From: Novipirellula galeiformis
Lineage (GTDB): Bacteria; Planctomycetota; Planctomycetia; Pirellulales; Pirellulaceae
Assembly: GCF_007860095.1 (NCBI RefSeq)
Contig: NZ_SJPT01000003.1
Coordinates: 269,764 to 333,763 of the forward strand
Direction: 5' to 3'
Length of the DNA: 64,000 nucleotides
A program made the position numbers and the translations under genes. A model generated the notes under the pieces. That model saw nothing but the letters and a program-made list of their open reading frames with translations, ran no database searches and was not told the DNA's origin. Within the stretch, counting starts at the first letter, position 1, and each line of letters opens with the position of its first letter. Below are positions 8,703 through 17,568 of this stretch, in pieces.

Positions 8703-9526
8703 ACAACGAAAACAACTCGAAACACATCGCCGCGCGCGGTTCGATCGCCTTTCTCGTCGGTGTCATCGGTGTTGCCGTGGTCGGCTATTTCGTCGGCATC
8801 AACGACGGGGTGCCGCAAGAAGACTTTGAGCAACACGCTCCGTGGTTGTCATCGCAAGTCACGGGAAGCGATCCGCCTACTGAACCTCCGACCACGTCGA
8901 CCATTGCCGCAGTCACTTATGCTGAAATGCGTCGCAGCGAGACGGGCCCGACGAGTCAGTGGAAGCCGAAACTCGCCCAGATCCCACAGCCTCAATATGA
9001 TTTGTTTGCGGAGATCAAACCGAGCGAAGACGACAAATTACAGTCGACGCTGACGCGTGCATCTCGCCGAGCCTTCAACGGAGCTCCGCCGATCATCCCG
9101 CACGTGGTCGAAGGCACAAACGACGCGGCTTGTTATGCTTGTCACGGCGAAGGCAAACGCATCGAAAACCGAGTCGCAAACCGGATGTCGCATGGATTTT
9201 TGGCAAACTGCGTCCAGTGCCATGCTCCGCCGCCCCCCAAACCGTTCACCGACGTGGATGCCGAGGTGCAAACCAGCTTTGTCGGACTGCCCGCACCGCT
9301 CAACGGCGAACGCGCCTTCCCCGGCGCACCGCCCACGATCCCGCATTCGACGTGGATGCGAGACCAGTGCCTGGCGTGTCATGGCGGCAACACGGGCTGG
9401 GCAGGCCTCGAGTCGACTCACCCGTGGCGAAGTAATTGTCTACAATGCCATGCTCCTTCGGCAACGCTTGACCAATCGATCGTGCCAGACAAGATCGGTT
9501 TCTTGCCAGAACCCAACGTAAAGTAA
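8699..9526 (+). CDS. napB: NapB-like cytochrome with duplicated diheme unit (four hemes)
   Basis: 275 residues from the ATG that overlaps the napA stop. One N-terminal membrane segment (residues 13-33) probably anchors it. NapB normally has two hemes; here the motif block is present twice: RRAFNGAPPIIPH (123-135) with hemes C145-H149 and C171-H175, then ERAFPGAPPTIPH (204-216) with hemes C224-H228 and C247-H251. The PP-x-IPH stretch and the CHG/CQCHAP pattern are NapB signatures. It should hand electrons to NapA. The duplication would make it a tetraheme wire, possibly one reason a NapC is absent. The symbol is given for the family; its subunit behaviour is inferred. Confidence 0.88.
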   Translation: MNNENNSKHIAARGSIAFLVGVIGVAVVGYFVGINDGVPQEDFEQHAPWLSSQVTGSDPPTEPPTTSTIAAVTYAEMRRSETGPTSQWKPKLAQIPQPQYDLFAEIKPSEDDKLQSTLTRASRRAFNGAPPIIPHVVEGTNDAACYACHGEGKRIENRVANRMSHGFLANCVQCHAPPPPKPFTDVDAEVQTSFVGLPAPLNGERAFPGAPPTIPHSTWMRDQCLACHGGNTGWAGLESTHPWRSNCLQCHAPSATLDQSIVPDKIGFLPEPNVK

Positions 9527-9531
9527 ACGTG

Positions 9532-10263
9532 ATGTCAGACCCGCAACCGCCTCGCGATGGTCTTTCTCGACGCGACCTCCTGCACGGCCGGTTATTTGGG
9601 CATCGCGAGTCCGAATCGACCGCAGATCCACCCGAAAACCCGCCGCGCGAACGGCGTCACGCGTCGTTGGTGATGCGGTACCCGCGGACAACTCGCGAAG
9701 TCGGCGCCGTGGATGCGGAACCGGAAAAGGCCGGTGCATCCGGCGCAGCGCGTCGCCGCACGATTCCCGTCCTACGCCCTCCCGGCGCGATCGACGAAGA
9801 GAGTTTTCTGAACGAATGCACGCGGTGCAATCGTTGCATCGAAGTCTGTCCTCACGACGCGATCATCCATGCTCCGCCGCGAATGCGCGAAGCCGCCGGC
9901 ACCCCGATGATCGATCCCGACCATCAACCGTGCATGATGTGCGACGATTTTCCTTGCATCACCGCCTGCGAACCGGAAGCGTTGACCACGCACGTGCGTC
10001 CGATGATGGGCACCGCGATCGTGACCGAGCATTTGTGCCTGGCGCACCACGGAACCACCTGCACGGTTTGCAGCGAGCGTTGTCCGGTCGAAGGTGCCAT
10101 CCAAGTCAGCGAGGGGAAACCCAAGGTCAAGGAATCCGCGTGCACGGGCTGCGGTGTCTGCCGCTATGTGTGCCCTGCACCGGAAAACGCGATCCTGCTG
10201 ATGCCCGCATTCATCCGCCCAACTCCGAAAACAAGACAACGAAACAAACCACTCGATGACTGA
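9532..10263 (+). CDS. NapF/NapG-like polyferredoxin
   Basis: 243 residues from ATG (a GTG three bases earlier is also possible), starting 5 bases after napB. The N-terminus carries SRRDLLHGRLFG, an RR-containing stretch like the start of NapF, with no clear hydrophobic core, so export is uncertain. Iron-sulfur ligands, numbered from the GTG: C97/C100/C103/C107, C135/C138/C143/C147, C178/C181/C185 and C205/C208/C211/C215, giving up to four [4Fe-4S] clusters. NapF assists NapA cluster loading in the cytoplasm; NapG is a Tat-exported electron carrier. Residues 25-90 are a low-complexity linker. I favour NapF from the N-terminus but would not insist. Confidence 0.85.
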   Translation: MSDPQPPRDGLSRRDLLHGRLFGHRESESTADPPENPPRERRHASLVMRYPRTTREVGAVDAEPEKAGASGAARRRTIPVLRPPGAIDEESFLNECTRCNRCIEVCPHDAIIHAPPRMREAAGTPMIDPDHQPCMMCDDFPCITACEPEALTTHVRPMMGTAIVTEHLCLAHHGTTCTVCSERCPVEGAIQVSEGKPKVKESACTGCGVCRYVCPAPENAILLMPAFIRPTPKTRQRNKPLDD

Positions 10264-10567
10264 ATCACACAACGCGTCTGATCCAAACGAGACCCCTGAA
10301 ATACTCGAAGCTCACTGGGACCGCGAACAAGTGGTTCAGTTGTTTCACGATCTGAGCGAAGGTGCCAATGTTCAACACGTGCAAGTGCGAACGGTATCGG
10401 ACAGTCGCTCGCAAGACCAAGCGGTCACCCTACTCGAGGCCAAAGAGTTGCTCGAGAAAGACGAAGCCCGTGCAATTCAAATTCGCTACGACTTTGACGG
10501 GCAAAATTGGTGCGACACATTGATGGTCAAGCCCGACGAAGTTCACATCATCCGCACGCGAGTGTAA
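10256..10567 (+). CDS. Small conserved-looking protein of the nap cluster
   Basis: 103 residues, acidic and soluble, with no signal peptide, cysteine motif or membrane segment. It overlaps the preceding ferredoxin gene by 8 bases and is followed after one base by the next gene, so it is almost certainly co-translated with nap. Residues 20-100 alternate helix-like and strand-like stretches (EARAIQIRYDFDGQNWCDTL near 70). I do not recognise the family. Its place suggests an accessory role in nitrate reductase assembly or regulation, which is inference only. Confidence 0.72.
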   Translation: MTESHNASDPNETPEILEAHWDREQVVQLFHDLSEGANVQHVQVRTVSDSRSQDQAVTLLEAKELLEKDEARAIQIRYDFDGQNWCDTLMVKPDEVHIIRTRV

Positions 10568-10568
10568 C

Positions 10569-11906
10569 GTGACCGAATCGGCGAGCATTCAATCCATCCG
10601 CCACCTTGCAGCGCGAGCGTTTTGTGCGGCGGTGGCAATCCCGTGCCTGACCATGCTTCCCGCGTGGTCTCAGTTGCCGTACGAGCGAAAGCCGATCGAG
10701 TACTCCGCGACGGCCGCGAACGATCCGGTAGCTCGCCTGCTGACGCGGCTTTCCACCGAAAACCAATCGCTTCCCAACGACCAAAAGTACGGCTACCTCC
10801 CCGCGTTACTTCACGAGCTGGACGTTCCGGTCGATTCTCAAACGCTGGTGTTTTCCAAAACCAGTCTGCAGCGTCATCTGATTTCGCCTTCCAACGCGCG
10901 TGCGATCTACTTTAACGACGAAACCTATATCGCCTGGGTTCCCGACGGCGAAGTGATCGAACTCGCGTCGATCGACCCAAGACTGGGCACCATTTTTTAC
11001 ACCATCGCGCAAGGACAAAAGAACACGACGGGAAAATTGATTCGTCACAACGACCGCTGTTTGTTCTGTCACGGTTCGAGCGACACCGGACGGGTGCCTG
11101 GTTTACTGATGCAGTCGGTTTACCCCAATTCCGATGGCAACCGCGTTTTTCCATCGCGTTCCATTCCCACCGACCCACGCGGCCCGCTCGCTGGACGTTG
11201 GGCCGGTTGGTACGTGACCGGCACGCACGCAGCCCAATCGCATCTGGGCAACTTGATGCTCTCATCGGGTGATGAAGTCACCACCCCCGAGGCACGCGGC
11301 AATGGAAACATCACCGACCTGTCGCCCTGGCTCGACGTTTCGAAGTACATGATTCCCGACAGCGATCTGGTCGCATTGATGGTGTTACAACACCAAGTCT
11401 CGCTGCACAATCGGATCACCGACATCCATCACAAAACACTGCTACACCAAAGCGAATCAACCGCGATTCAGGATGCGAATGACAATCCATCCTCTCACCC
11501 ATCGGAGAATCGCGAATCGGATGAAGATGCCTTTGTCTTTGACCAGCTAGCGGAGCGACTCGTCGACGGATTGCTGATGGTGGACGCCCCCTTGCTGAGC
11601 GACCAAATCAGCGGCACCAGTTCGTTTACCGAGACGTTTCAAACGCGAGGACCGACGGATCCGCAAGGCCGCAGCCTGCGGCAATTGGATCTCCGCACTC
11701 GGCTGTTCAAGTACCGATGCAGTTACTTGATCTACAGCGATGCGTTTGATGCCATTCCCGATGCGGTCCGCAAACGAGCGATCAGACGGCTGAGAATGGT
11801 GTTGAGTGAAGCGTCTCCCGACGCCAAGTATTCATCGATGTCCCAAGCAGAGCGAACTTCGATCCTGGAAATTCTGGACGCCACCAAGCCTGAATTCTCC
11901 CACTAA
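10569..11906 (+). CDS. Exported monoheme protein at the end of the nap run
   Basis: 445 residues from a GTG one base after the previous stop. A signal peptide-like N-terminus ends near residue 35 (LPAWSQ). One heme site, C164-LFC-H168, is followed by GSSDTGRVPGLLMQSVYPNS. Elsewhere there are conserved-looking Trp, His and Arg residues (MVLQHQVSLHNRITDIHHKT around 278) that could be a second heme ligand or a helical cap. I do not recognise a named family. The tight linkage points to a role in periplasmic electron transfer with Nap. The stop codon falls inside a short inverted-repeat element. Confidence 0.78.
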   Translation: MTESASIQSIRHLAARAFCAAVAIPCLTMLPAWSQLPYERKPIEYSATAANDPVARLLTRLSTENQSLPNDQKYGYLPALLHELDVPVDSQTLVFSKTSLQRHLISPSNARAIYFNDETYIAWVPDGEVIELASIDPRLGTIFYTIAQGQKNTTGKLIRHNDRCLFCHGSSDTGRVPGLLMQSVYPNSDGNRVFPSRSIPTDPRGPLAGRWAGWYVTGTHAAQSHLGNLMLSSGDEVTTPEARGNGNITDLSPWLDVSKYMIPDSDLVALMVLQHQVSLHNRITDIHHKTLLHQSESTAIQDANDNPSSHPSENRESDEDAFVFDQLAERLVDGLLMVDAPLLSDQISGTSSFTETFQTRGPTDPQGRSLRQLDLRTRLFKYRCSYLIYSDAFDAIPDAVRKRAIRRLRMVLSEASPDAKYSSMSQAERTSILEILDATKPEFSH

Positions 11907-12032
11907 GCAGGTAGGCAGGAGTCTTTCGGTAGATTCGCCGTTTTGGTTAGCCACGGTTCAAGCGGTTTAACCGAGGCTAACGCCTAAGCGGCTAATGGGA
12001 TTTCACCCAATCATTCCTGCCTCCCTGCTTAG
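11903..12032. repeat. 130-bp element with terminal inverted repeats
   Basis: CTAAGCAGGTAGGCAGGA at 11903-11920 pairs with TCCTGCCTCCCTGCTTAG at 12015-12032 (17 of 18 positions). Inside, gttagcc and ggctaac form a further partial inverted repeat. The left end supplies the TAA of the upstream gene. It may act as a transcription terminator or be a non-autonomous mobile element. Confidence 0.7.
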
Positions 12033-12845
12033 TCGCTCAGTGGATGTCCCTTCGGATCCCGCGTCGTTTGAGACCACCGCTCTATTTCCTAGCGTGGTCG
12101 TCTTGCTGTTCTTTCTCGGAACTCATCCCCAAACGCATCCGTTTTGAAGTTGCGTTATCGCAATCTCTCCCAGCAAATCACATCCACGACTAGAGCGTTT
12201 TCAATTTTGCTGTAGCTACTGTCGCCAGACAGTGGACCGCGTTCTTGCGAACGCAGCTACGGCTTGATTCCCACGTCATCTTTGAAAATGCTGTAGGCAA
12301 ATTACTGGGTCTGCGGCCCGGGCAGTATCGTCAATCCGGGCAATTCGATTCGGTTTGTTGATGTTGTTCGATCAGCCGAATGCAGTCGTGCAGCGATATC
12401 GACATCGCATCCCGTTCGCGTATGTCGTGCGCCGGGGCGCAGTAGCGGGCAATGGCTTGCTTGATCGAATGTAGCATCGGTGGCTTCTTTGCTAAGTGAG
12501 TTTACAGAACCGCCCTGAGGGCGGTGGACGGAGGCGGAGTGCCGGCGTGTGAAAGAAGTATCGATTCGGCAGGTAAGCGTGCCGTGAAGCAAAGATAAAA
12601 TCGGGTTCACCATGCCAATGCTGCCAGCCACTGAATCCCCCATCCCTGCGTGCGGGCGGTCTCGATTGCGTGGTCAAGCGAATGTTGAGCGGCAGCCAAT
12701 CCCGTGTCCAGCCAATCCTGTGTACAATGGCCGTGCACAACAGCACCGCGAATTGGTCGCCTCCCATAACAGATGACCCAAATACGGATGAACGGGGCGG
12801 ACCCCGTCGTTGCTGTACATTGTTGCTATACGTTGTTCTGTCGTG
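12033..12845. other. Long intergenic stretch, no confident gene
   Basis: Apart from dispersed element copy A at 12195-12292, I see only short unsupported frames here. One minus-strand frame (12331-12477, 48 residues) and overlapping minus-strand frames at 12490-12930 have no recognisable family and no good ribosome-binding site. They could be decayed gene remnants. Confidence 0.45.
12195..12292. repeat. Dispersed ~100-bp element, copy A
   Basis: It starts gcgttttcaattttgctgta and ends tttgaaaatgct; the ends form a short inverted repeat. The core has gtggaccgcgttcttgcgaa followed by cgcagctacgg, containing the hairpin GCGTTC-TTGC-GAACGC. Four further copies lie at 21516, 27304, 30303 and 60944. 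Confidence 0.85.
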
Positions 12846-13763
12846 ATGAATGCCAATGGACCCGATCGCGCTGTGCGGGTGCCTGTCGTGAACGAAGCGA
12901 AAATCGATCGCGTTCTAATCTTCGTCATCCGGCTTGGTGCATTTTTGTGTTTCGCCGGCTGGACCTGGGTTCATTTCTATTGGGAAGGACCTTATGGCAT
13001 CCTACTTTGGCAGGATGCCACCTACGAGTTTGCCAGCCGCTTGGGCATCAGTTGGGACGAGTTTGTCGGGTCGGGCTCTGACGATGGCTTTGTGCAAAAG
13101 TGGCTCGCCCGCATTGGTTGGTTGTACCTCGTCTGTACCGTGCTGACGCTCATCGTGGTCAAGCGATCGTGGTTGCAAATGACCGGCCTGCTCGCGGGCA
13201 GCGGCTTGCTGGTCGTGCTGAGCTATGCCAAATACGTAGCCGCCCTGCGTCAACCGCCGATGTTTGTCGAGCATGGAGGCCAGATGCTAATGCCCGTGCT
13301 GTTGGTCTTGGCGCTTGCCTTGGGGGTTCGCCACCGCGCCACCCTGGTCACCGCGATGGTCGCGTTGATCACGACCTTCGCCGGCCACGGCAGCTACGCC
13401 TTGGACCTCTGGCCGACGCCGGCCACGTTTTACGCGATGACCTGCGTCGGTCTGGATGTCGAATACGAAACCGCTCGAACGCTGCTTCGCATTTTCGGTG
13501 CACTCGACTTGCTGGTCTGTGTCGGCATCTTCATCCCGCCTGTTCGCCGAGCCTGTGCGTTGTACGCCATCGGGTGGGGATTTTTGACCGCGATCGCCCG
13601 TCCGGTGGCCGGCATGTCCTGGAGTCTGAATTATTGGGGAGCCGACCAATTCCTGCATGAAGCCGTGCTTCGCGCCCCCCACTTTCTGATTCCTCTATAC
13701 TTGTTTTTGCTGTGGCGAAAACCGCAGTCCGTATCGAATTCAACCGACAAGGAACCCTCATGA
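12846..13763 (+). CDS. Polytopic membrane protein coupled to phosphatase
   Basis: 305 residues from ATG at 12846; an upstream in-frame ATG at 12810 would add 12 residues without membrane character. About seven hydrophobic segments, with small periplasmic or cytoplasmic loops (FYWEGPYGILLWQDATYEFA near 45). It resembles the DoxX-like or thiol-oxidoreductase-type small membrane proteins common in planctomycetes, but I cannot assign a family. The TGA overlaps the next gene's ATG (ATGA), so it is translated with the PhoD-like phosphatase, which suggests a shared envelope function. Confidence 0.75.
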   Translation: MNANGPDRAVRVPVVNEAKIDRVLIFVIRLGAFLCFAGWTWVHFYWEGPYGILLWQDATYEFASRLGISWDEFVGSGSDDGFVQKWLARIGWLYLVCTVLTLIVVKRSWLQMTGLLAGSGLLVVLSYAKYVAALRQPPMFVEHGGQMLMPVLLVLALALGVRHRATLVTAMVALITTFAGHGSYALDLWPTPATFYAMTCVGLDVEYETARTLLRIFGALDLLVCVGIFIPPVRRACALYAIGWGFLTAIARPVAGMSWSLNYWGADQFLHEAVLRAPHFLIPLYLFLLWRKPQSVSNSTDKEPS

Positions 13764-15607
13764 AGTTTCCGTCATATCTCGCAATCGTTAGCGTCGCCAT
13801 TCTGTTCACCACAGGGCCGGCGGAGGCTCAGCAAAATCGTCAACGCAATCGGGCCCGGGCGATCTTGACGATCCCGGAAGTCGAAAGCAAAGACATCATC
13901 TGTTTTGCCTTATACACCGTCCACGACAAAACACTCAAACTGACCGCCCAGCTGTATCCGCTTGCCGAGGGCGACTCGAAAACGGTCCGTCTGGAAATCG
14001 AGAAAGACGGCCAATGGGTCGAGGTAGCCAAGACAACGGCCATCGAACCGGGCTGGACAGCCCCCTTCCGCGTCGCCGACTGGGACGATTCCAAAACGTA
14101 CCAATACCGCGTCTCCCATGGCAGCGAAGCCACTTATCAAGGCACGATTCGCAAGAACCCCGTCGACAAGGACGAGCTAATTGTCGCGGGCTTCACCGGC
14201 AACTCCATCCACCCGGTGCATGGCGGCGATATTTCTCGCCAAGATATCATCGACAATGTCAACAAGATCGATGCCGACGTGCTGTTCTTTTCCGGCGACC
14301 AGGTCTACGACCACAACCGTCACTATGCAGCGTGGCTGAAGTTCGGTCGCGACTTCGGCGCGATCATCAAGGACCGTCCCACGATTTGTCTGCCCGACGA
14401 TCACGACGTTGGCCAGCCTAACCTCTGGGGCGAGAGTGGAAAGATCTCGACGCTTTCGGGTGCCGCCGATGGTGGCTACTCCCAACCGGGCGTCTATGTC
14501 CAAGAAGTCGAACGGGCCCAAACCAGCCACCTGCCGGATCCTGCCGACCCTCACAAAATCGGTCAAGGCATCGGCGTCTATTACACCAACTTGAACTGGG
14601 GCAATGTCGACTTCGCGATTCTTGAAGACCGCAAATTCAAAACCGGTCCGGCGGGTCGAGTTCCCAAGCAGGGACCACGTCCAGACCACATTCGAAACCC
14701 CGACTACGACCCCTCGAGTGTGGATGTTCCCGGTGCGATCCTGATGGGGGAACGTCAGCTGAGATTCATCGACCAATGGGCTCAAGATTGGCGCGATGCC
14801 GATATAAAAATTGCACTCTCGCAAACCATCTTTTGCGGTGGCGCTCACATTCATGGCGATGCCAACGGCCGCTTGCATGCCGACATGGACTCCAACGGTT
14901 GGCCGCAAACCGGACGCAACCACGCCCTGGCGTCGCTTCGCCGAGCGTTCGCGTTTCATTATGCTGGCGACCAACACTTGGCAACGATCTTTCATCACGG
15001 CATTGATGAACATCGCGACGCCGTTTGGTCGTTCTGTGTGCCGTCGATTGCCAACCTGTATCTACGCTGGTGGGCACCGCTCGAGCCCGGCAAGAACCGC
15101 GAAGCCGGAGCCCCTGACTACACCGGGGACCACCTCGATGGCTTCGCCAACAAAGTCACCAACTACGCGGCAGCCAACCCCGAGAAAAAACCCGCCGGCA
15201 ATCTGCTGAACACCCGGGCCGCTGGTTACGGAGTCGTGCGGCTGAATACCAAGACACGCCAGATCACCATGGAATGCTGGCCGCGGAATGTCGACGTTAC
15301 CGATCCGGCGGCCCAGCAGTATCCCGGCTGGCCACGCACAATCTCACAGTTTGACAACTACAACCCGCCGTCTTGGGGCAGGCTCGGCGAGTTGACGTTT
15401 GATATCCAAGACCCCGTCGTCCAACTGGTCGACGCCGACACTGGCGAGATTTTGTACACGGTTCGCGCAGCCGGAAAAACGTTCACGCCGGGAGCCCCCA
15501 AGGGCAAGACGTTCATCGTCAAAGCGGGCAAGGACGCCGCCGATACAACGGTGATGAAAGATGCCATGGTTGGCAGCGAACCGCAAACCATCCGGCTAAG
15601 CCGGTAG
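13760..15607 (+). CDS. PhoD-like secreted metallophosphatase
   Basis: 615 residues from ATG at 13760, which gives a clean signal peptide (MKFPSYLAIVSVAILFTTGP, then AEAQ). An N-terminal Ig-like domain (~residues 30-130) precedes the PhoD-like metallophosphoesterase core. Metal-site motifs seen: FTGNSIHPVHGGD, FFSGDQVYDH, LPDDHDVG and, after a long insert, AGDQHLATIFHHG. PhoD enzymes hydrolyse phosphodiesters or monoesters in the periplasm or outside the cell, often to scavenge phosphate. The substrate cannot be read from sequence. The C-terminal ~100 residues look like a separate beta domain. No Tat signal is visible, unlike classical PhoD. Confidence 0.83.
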   Translation: MKFPSYLAIVSVAILFTTGPAEAQQNRQRNRARAILTIPEVESKDIICFALYTVHDKTLKLTAQLYPLAEGDSKTVRLEIEKDGQWVEVAKTTAIEPGWTAPFRVADWDDSKTYQYRVSHGSEATYQGTIRKNPVDKDELIVAGFTGNSIHPVHGGDISRQDIIDNVNKIDADVLFFSGDQVYDHNRHYAAWLKFGRDFGAIIKDRPTICLPDDHDVGQPNLWGESGKISTLSGAADGGYSQPGVYVQEVERAQTSHLPDPADPHKIGQGIGVYYTNLNWGNVDFAILEDRKFKTGPAGRVPKQGPRPDHIRNPDYDPSSVDVPGAILMGERQLRFIDQWAQDWRDADIKIALSQTIFCGGAHIHGDANGRLHADMDSNGWPQTGRNHALASLRRAFAFHYAGDQHLATIFHHGIDEHRDAVWSFCVPSIANLYLRWWAPLEPGKNREAGAPDYTGDHLDGFANKVTNYAAANPEKKPAGNLLNTRAAGYGVVRLNTKTRQITMECWPRNVDVTDPAAQQYPGWPRTISQFDNYNPPSWGRLGELTFDIQDPVVQLVDADTGEILYTVRAAGKTFTPGAPKGKTFIVKAGKDAADTTVMKDAMVGSEPQTIRLSR

Positions 15608-15837
15608 GCAGAGCTCCTCTCGTTTAACGCTCAGCCGAAGGCGTCGCTTACAGGGAAACTCGGACGTTTCGGCTTGTCGTCTTCCAAAAGCAGTGAGCCA
15701 GCAATCACGGAGAACTTTTGAACAGGAGGAAACAGAGATTCAAAACAAGAGCGGGCTAAGCATTCACCAGCTCTCTCCGTGTCCTCTGTTCCCTCCTGTC
15801 AACACATCACCAGCATTGAAATTCACCGTCCGCCAAG

Positions 15838-15928
15838 CTTCCTCTGTTTGAAACAGCTTCCGATTTGCCCGAATCGATCATCCGTGCCACGATAGAAGTT
15901 CATCGCGATGAAGGCCTCGGACTTTTTG
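15838..15928 (+). pseudogene. GxxExxY 5' fragment 1
   Basis: 91 bases matching codons 4-33 of the gene at 16486 with several substitutions. The start codon position is changed, and the sequence breaks off at GLF into the palindrome. Confidence 0.75.
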
Positions 15929-16058
15929 AACAGGAGAGAACGGAGGAAACAGAGAGTCAAAGAGTGAGGGGGGCTCAGTATTCGCGATCAGCTACCTCCG
16001 ATTCCTCTGTTCCCGCCTGTTAACAAATCACCAGCATTGACCTTCACCGTCTCCCAAA

Positions 16059-16149
16059 CATCCTCTGCTTGAGAAAGCCTCCGGCCTGACCGAATCGATC
16101 GTCGGTGCCGCGATAGAAGTTCATCGCGATGAAGGCGTCGGACTTTTTG
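16059..16149 (+). pseudogene. GxxExxY 5' fragment 2
   Basis: 91 bases, closely matching the intact gene through GVGLF. The ATG of the intact gene reads AAA here (cccaaacatcc), so it has no start of its own. The frame then enters the palindrome. Confidence 0.8.
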
Positions 16150-16275
16150 AACAGGAGGAAACGGAGGAAACAGAGAGTCAAAACGAGAGCGAGCTAAGCA
16201 TTCACCAGTTCTCTCCGTGTCCTCTGTTCCCTCCTGTCAACACATCACCAGCATCTACCTTCACCGCCAACCAAA

Positions 16276-16366
16276 CATCCTCTGTTTGAAAATGCTTCCA
16301 GTTTGCCCGAAACAATCATCGGTGCCACGATCAAAGCTCATCGCGATGAAGGCGTCGGACTTTTTG
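16276..16366 (+). pseudogene. GxxExxY 5' fragment 3
   Basis: 91 bases, same truncation point as the other fragments. It encodes TIIGATIKAHRDEGVGLFE before running into the palindrome. Confidence 0.8.
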
Positions 16367-16485
16367 AACAGGAGGAAACGGAGGAAACAGAGAGTCAAAA
16401 CGAGAGACGGCTCAGCATTCGCGATCGCTCTCTCCGTGTCCTCTGTTGCCTCCTGTTAACACATCACCAGCATCATTTACCTTGA

Positions 16486-16899
16486 ATGTCCACCATGCAT
16501 CCTTTGTTTGAGAAAGCTTCCGGCCTGACCGAAACAATCATCGGTGCCGCGATCGAAGTCCATCGTGACAAAGGGCCCGGACTTATTGAATCGATCTATG
16601 AGTGGTGTTTGTTGAAAGAGCTTGAATTGCGAGGCCTCGCATGTGTCAGTCAGAAGGTCGTCATCGTTGAGTACAAAGGTTTTGTACGCGAAGAACCACT
16701 ACGTTTTGACATCCTGGTTGAAGACTGCCTGTTGATCGAAGGGAAAGCTGTCGAAAAGGTCGTTCCGATCCACAAAGCGAAACTACTCAGCTACATGAAG
16801 CTGCTCGATGTACCTGTTGGATTGGTAGTCAATTTCCATGAGATAAAACTCGTCGATGGCGTTAGTCGTCTGATTCTGCCGGGCGCAAATGATGTGTAG
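16486..16899 (+). CDS. GxxExxY family protein (PDDEXK_3 nuclease-like)
   Basis: 137 residues, the usual length for this family. The naming motif is present as G32-L-I-E35-S-I-Y38. A nuclease-like D75-x9-E85-x-K87 (RFDILVEDCLLIEGKAVEKV) fits the PD-(D/E)xK fold assigned to PF13366. The second half (AKLLSYMKLLDVPVGLVVNF) is also typical. Translation may start at 16486 or at ATG 16495 (MHPLFEKASG). The role of GxxExxY proteins is not established; a nuclease activity is predicted, not shown. This is the only complete copy in an array of truncated ones, with a palindrome directly after its stop, so gene and palindrome seem to form one unit. Confidence 0.88.
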   Translation: MSTMHPLFEKASGLTETIIGAAIEVHRDKGPGLIESIYEWCLLKELELRGLACVSQKVVIVEYKGFVREEPLRFDILVEDCLLIEGKAVEKVVPIHKAKLLSYMKLLDVPVGLVVNFHEIKLVDGVSRLILPGANDV

Positions 16900-17039
16900 C
16901 TTGGCACGAACGCTCAACACAGGAGGAAAACAGAGATTTAAAGAGGGAGCGGGCTCAGTATTCGCGATTGCGTTCTCTCCGTTTCCTCTGTTCTCTCCTG
17001 TTAACAAATCACCAGCATTGACCTTCACTGTCCCCCAAA

Positions 17040-17130
17040 CATCCTCTGCTTGAGAAAGCCTCCGGCCTGACCGAAACAATCATCGGTGCCACGATCAAAG
17101 CTCATCGCGATGAAGGCGTCGGACTTTTTG
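17040..17130 (+). pseudogene. GxxExxY 5' fragment 4
   Basis: 91 bases downstream of the intact gene. Same start-codon loss and same truncation point at GVGLF followed by aacaggag. Confidence 0.8.
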
Positions 17131-17260
17131 AACAGGAGAGAACGGAGGAAACAGAGAGTCAAAGAGTGAGGGGGGCTCAGTATTCGCGATCAGCTACCTC
17201 CGATTCCTCTGTTCCCTCCTGTTAACAAATCACCAGCATTGACCTTCACCGTCTCCCAAA

Positions 17261-17352
17261 CATCCTCTGCTTGAGAAAGCCTCCGGCCTGACCGAAACAA
17301 TCATCGATGCCGCGATCGAAGTTCACCGAGACAAAAGGCCTCGGACTTTTTG
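17261..17352 (+). pseudogene. GxxExxY 5' fragment 5
   Basis: 92 bases; one extra A in gacaaaaggcc shifts the frame relative to the intact gene before the palindrome begins. Confidence 0.78.
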
Positions 17353-17478
17353 AACAGGAGAGAACGGAGGAAACAGAGATTCAAAATGAGAGCGGGCTAA
17401 GCATTCACCAGTTCTCTCCGTGTCCTATGTTCCCTCCTGTCAACACATCACCAGCATTGACCTTCACCGTCCACCAAA

Positions 17479-17568
17479 CATCCTCTGCTTGAGAAAGCCT
17501 CCGGTCTGACCGAAACAATCATCGGTGCCGCGATCGAAGTCCATCGTGACAAAGGCCCGAGACTTTCT
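17479..17568 (+). pseudogene. GxxExxY 5' fragment 6
   Basis: 90 bases. It is followed by a strongly decayed palindrome (aaacagaatagaacggacgg), marking the right edge of the array. Confidence 0.75.

Noticed and set aside
12302-12928. Several overlapping minus-strand reading frames
   Set aside because: No family resemblance, no good ribosome-binding site, and frames disagree with each other; part of the region is a dispersed repeat.
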